NCBI RefSeq assembly: GCF_016584665.1
Contig: NZ_BBJB01000085.1
Location: 82,310 to 146,309 of the forward strand
DNA length: 64,000 nucleotides
Reading direction: 5' to 3'
Origin: Pseudanabaena sp. lw0831
GTDB lineage: Bacteria > Cyanobacteriota > Cyanobacteriia > Pseudanabaenales > Pseudanabaenaceae
The translations under genes and the position numbers were made by a program. Under the pieces are notes generated by a model that worked only from the letters and a program-made list of their open reading frames with translations, did not search any database and was not told the DNA's origin. Below are positions 61,669-64,000 of this stretch, in pieces (position 1 is the first letter of the stretch; each line of letters opens with the position of its first letter).

Positions 61669-63084
61669 TTAATTGTATTTGCGGGGAGTATACACTCGGA
61701 TGCGATCGCCCCATGCCAAAGTCTTAGTCTTACTAGAACCAATAATAATCACGGTTTGCATATCCGCAAGTTCGGGTGTGAGTTCCGCTAGTTTAATCAC
61801 TCGTACATTTTCACCTTTGCGTCCCATTTTGTGACCCAAAATTACGGGCGTATCAGGCGATCTCCATTGCAATAAAATCTCTTTCGCAGATGGGAGTTGC
61901 CATTTACGCTGGGAGGAAATCGGATTGTAAATCGCGATCGCAAAATCTGCTTGGGCGGCGGCGGCTAATCGCCGTTCGATAACTTCCCAAGGTTTGAGGA
62001 TATCTGAAAGAGATATCGTGCAGAAATCATGCCCAATGGGAGCACCTATCGCTGCGGCGGCGGCTTGAGCAGCGGATATACCAGGAGCAACATGAATGTC
62101 GATTTGATTCCATTTAGAATCATCTTCATGGTCTAATACTTCAAATACTGCCGCCGCCATACCATAAATCCCAGGGTCACCAGAGGAGACGATCACTACT
62201 GATTTACCCTCAGTCGCCAGATTGAGGGCAAGACGGGCGCGATCTAGTTCTACGCGATTATCGGAAGCATGGATGATCTTTCCCTTCGTAAATTCCTTTA
62301 CCAAATTGATATAGGTTTTGTAGCCGACAAAATCCGTTGCATCTTCTAGAATTGCTTTGACTTCGGGAGACATCCATTTTGCCGCACCTGGTCCCGTGCC
62401 AATAATTGAGAGTTTGCCAGTGATGCTCTGGTTTTGGAGCGGATCGATTTGATAAATTAAGTGAGTTGAGCTTAATTTCGAGGCGATCGCTTCTAATTCA
62501 ATTTTATTGGAAATCACTTCAATTATATGGGTAGCGGGATCTGCAAAGGGAAGATTACTTTCGCTTAACCAAGGTGCAGCACCAATCAGTTGTACTGATT
62601 TACCAGCCAATAAATCTGCTAAAAATGTCTTCGCTTGTTCATTATCATTTAGTAATCTATAGCCTAAGGGAGGCGCTAACAATGCAGTCTGAAATCTTAA
62701 GTCGCCTGTGGTAGTTATTGCAGCTTGGACTTGCAGAACTTTAGCGATCGCCCTCGCGATTTCATTTGCCCCATTCAGTCCGCCTAAAAGAGGAACGACA
62801 GCACTGCCATCTTCAGCGATCGCAATTATGGGTGGTTCAGCGCGTTTATCTGAGAGTAGGGGCGCTAGCGATCGGATCAGGATGCCTGCGGCACAGATGC
62901 CAATAATCGGATGTCCTTGGCTAAATAATTCGCTGACAGTTTCGCTAAATTTGTCATATTGGCGGTCGGCAGTTTGAGTACGCGACGCTAGTCCATAAAT
63001 AAGTGCATCAGGAATTACAGCTTGGATTTGTCTTGCGATCGCAATACTTTTCTCTCCTAAGATGATGATGGCAAGAGGTTTCAT
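61669..63084 (-). CDS. cobJ: CbiG-CobJ fusion: cobalt-precorrin-5A hydrolase-like domain plus precorrin-3B C17-methyltransferase
   Basis: 471 residues from ATG 63084 (MKPLAIIILGEKSIAIARQI); the TTG at 63108 is rejected. Residues ~1-215 are CbiG-like (GHPIIGICAAGILIRSLAPL, VVPLLGGLNGANEIARAIAK, AAITTTGDLRFQTALLA); residues ~225-471 are a CobJ/CbiH SAM methylase (LSIIGTGPGAAKWMSPEVKA, VSSGDPGIYGMAAAVFEVL, HVAPGISAAQAAAAAIGAP). C17 methylation with ring contraction and the neighbouring delta-lactone step are thus encoded in one chain, a fusion known in cyanobacteria. Cobalt or precorrin route cannot be distinguished. Confidence 0.9.
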   Translation of the reverse strand: MKPLAIIILGEKSIAIARQIQAVIPDALIYGLASRTQTADRQYDKFSETVSELFSQGHPIIGICAAGILIRSLAPLLSDKRAEPPIIAIAEDGSAVVPLLGGLNGANEIARAIAKVLQVQAAITTTGDLRFQTALLAPPLGYRLLNDNEQAKTFLADLLAGKSVQLIGAAPWLSESNLPFADPATHIIEVISNKIELEAIASKLSSTHLIYQIDPLQNQSITGKLSIIGTGPGAAKWMSPEVKAILEDATDFVGYKTYINLVKEFTKGKIIHASDNRVELDRARLALNLATEGKSVVIVSSGDPGIYGMAAAVFEVLDHEDDSKWNQIDIHVAPGISAAQAAAAAIGAPIGHDFCTISLSDILKPWEVIERRLAAAAQADFAIAIYNPISSQRKWQLPSAKEILLQWRSPDTPVILGHKMGRKGENVRVIKLAELTPELADMQTVIIIGSSKTKTLAWGDRIRVYTPRKYN

Positions 63085-63117
63085 GGTTTGTAATGGACAT
63101 ATTAGCAACCAATTATA

Positions 63118-63155
63118 AAGGCAAAGCGCTCGCTACGCGGGCGCTTTGCCTTTTA
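63118..63155. terminator. hairpin between the TMEM165 pair and cobJ
   Basis: Palindrome AAAGGCAAAGCGC/GCGCTTTGCCTTT around CGCTACGCG. On the minus strand it lies after the TMEM165 genes and before cobJ, so it may separate the operons. Confidence 0.65.
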
Positions 63156-63164
63156 GGGTTTAAG

Positions 63165-63440
63165 TTAGTCGCCATCATTCATAAACAGACGCATTGCCAT
63201 AATCGCAAACAACAACGCTGCGATCGCCTTGAGCAATTTTGTTGGTAAAAACACAGAAATGCTGTCGCCAAGAAATACCCCAATTGAGCTAGCTACTAGT
63301 AGGGCTGCGGCTGAGCCAATAAAAACAAATCTAGGAGCAGTTGAGCTACCACTTAAACTCAAGGTTGCTAATTGGCTTTTGTCGCCTAACTCAGACAAAA
63401 AAATCGTACCGAAGCTGAGAAATAATAATTGCCAGTCCAT
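63165..63440 (-). CDS. half-size TMEM165/GDT1 (Mnx-type) protein 2
   Basis: 91 residues from ATG 63440 (MDWQLLFLSFGTIFLSELGD), 5 bases after the stop of the previous gene; the GTG at 63464 overlaps it. Three membrane segments, with the family motif SELGDKSQL. Usual cyanobacterial Mnx-type proteins have two such halves in one chain; here each half is a separate gene. Probably exports manganese (or calcium) together with the first half. Confidence 0.87.
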   Translation of the reverse strand: MDWQLLFLSFGTIFLSELGDKSQLATLSLSGSSTAPRFVFIGSAAALLVASSIGVFLGDSISVFLPTKLLKAIAALLFAIMAMRLFMNDGD

Positions 63441-63445
63441 ATTTT

Positions 63446-63811
63446 TTAAGCGATCGCTTCCCACAATAAACTAAGTGACAGAATCAGAAAACTCAATCCA
63501 GCGAGGGTGTTAAGCAAGCTTGGGGAGAAAGTTTTCGCTAGCCATTTACCTGCAATTACGCCCAATAAGCTAGTTGAGACTAAGGCGATCGCAGCTCCAG
63601 CAAAGACTATCCAAGGCTGATGTGACTGCGCCGAAATCACTAAGACACTTAGTTGGGTTTTGTCTCCAACTTCAGCAAGAAATACGGTGATAAAAGTTGT
63701 GGTAATAATTTGCCAGTGTTCAGATTTGATCTGAGATTTTACTGGTGATGTCGTTATTACTTGAGCTTGCTCAAGCTCTTGGTTGTTCAATTCAGGCTTT
63801 GCAGACATCAT
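63446..63811 (-). CDS. half-size TMEM165/GDT1 (Mnx-type) protein 1
   Basis: 121 residues. A hydrophilic N-terminus (~1-30), then three membrane segments with the family motif AEVGDKTQLS near residue 47. First gene of a two-gene operon with the half-size protein 2. The split of a pseudosymmetric transporter into two proteins suggests a heterodimer. Confidence 0.87.
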   Translation of the reverse strand: MMSAKPELNNQELEQAQVITTSPVKSQIKSEHWQIITTTFITVFLAEVGDKTQLSVLVISAQSHQPWIVFAGAAIALVSTSLLGVIAGKWLAKTFSPSLLNTLAGLSFLILSLSLLWEAIA

Positions 63812-63871
63812 TTACAAGCGTTATTCAATCTTTTCATAATCTTTTCATAGTCTACGCTATAAAACAAACAA

Positions 63872-63901
63872 CGTAGAGCCAATTCATGAATTGCCTCTAC
63901 G
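63872..63901. repeat. GTAGAG...AATTCATGAATTGCC repeat
   Basis: 30-bp palindrome CGTAGAGCCAATTCATGA/...TTGCCTCTACG. Same core as 38751-38809 with three changes; upstream of the TMEM165 operon. Confidence 0.6.
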
Positions 63902-63907
63902 ACGAGC

Positions 63908-63956
63908 AAACCCATTTTTTGTAGCACGGCGAAGCCGTGCTACAAAAAATGGGTTT
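63908..63956. repeat. AAACCC...GGGTTT palindrome with T-run
   Basis: Perfect palindrome AAACCCATTTTTTGTAGCAC/GTGCTACAAAAAATGGGTTT around GGCGAAGCC, followed by TTTTTT. Terminator-like for a gene to the left or right. The last 44 bases of the window show nothing more. Confidence 0.7.
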
Positions 63957-64000
63957 TTTAAGTAGTTAAGCAAAATTAATTACATATTTTGAACCAAACT

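Noticed and set aside
61500..61742. 80-codon minus-strand ORF
   Set aside because: Overlaps the 3' end of the cobJ fusion and the direct repeat, no family pattern.

Overview
The window reads as chromosomal DNA of a filamentous or unicellular cyanobacterium, most likely close to Pseudanabaena. Evidence: the octamer GCGATCGC (HIP1) recurs throughout; several genes are essentially cyanobacterial (pxcA/cemA, CRR6-type NdhI maturation factor, DUF2949 and DUF3120 proteins, an N-terminal helical domain plus cyclophilin of the lumenal TLP40/AnaCyp type, half-size TMEM165/Mnx proteins); and the sRNA Yfr1 lies just upstream of trxA.

Layout. 1-3918: 5' part of a very large hybrid histidine kinase that runs off the left edge. 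4.2-10.8 kb: small hypothetical gene, sbcC, a GT4 glycosyltransferase, tRNA-Lys(UUU), miaB. 10.9-19.6 kb: an accessory, defence-like island with a GIY-YIG nuclease-like protein, a lipoprotein, a collapsed IS256-type element, a gene fragment, a complete IS3-family element, a toxin gene broken by an amber codon, an intact VapBC pair between direct repeats, a 646-aa HEPN-like protein of unknown function, a truncated antitoxin copy, a DUF433 antitoxin, an antitoxin-like/HNH pair and a PD-(D/E)XK protein. 19.7-31 kb: a MacAB-type efflux operon, a CDF cation exporter, a zinc metallopeptidase, a cupin/ABC-2 permease pair, def, then hicBA and a P-loop ATPase plus TPR protein pair. 31-51 kb is mostly housekeeping: CRR6, DnaJ, PMT glycosyltransferase, DsbA-like lipoprotein, two histidine kinases, MoaD/ThiS-like protein, PhoH, cyclophilin, PxcA, PdhC (E2), Uma2, DUF3120, AmpG-like MFS, Yfr1, trxA, pyrR. 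51.5-63.1 kb holds scattered corrinoid genes (cobM, cbiD, cobD, a cbiG-cobJ fusion) with hisD, thrC, an HD protein and a second VapBC locus whose toxin gene has a nonsense codon. The right edge has two half-size TMEM165/GDT1 (manganese exporter type) genes.

Functionally, most genes are core metabolism, envelope and signalling. The accessory content is concentrated at 10.9-19.6 kb, 27.5-30.9 kb and 60.7-61.6 kb, and consists of toxin-antitoxin systems, nucleases, IS remnants and two candidate undescribed modules: the HEPN-like protein and the ATPase/TPR pair.

The most striking non-genic signal is the density of intergenic palindromes, more than twenty. Many share a constant outer part but have different, internally matching arms. 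They fall into at least four families (outer boxes AAACCGATTTT, AAACCCAAAAGAT, TAAGGAACC, CTTCCCAGTGAAGAATTAG), often lie exactly at gene ends and sometimes supply the stop codon. No CRISPR array, rRNA or riboswitch was seen. All calls are by reading the sequence; no database search was run.
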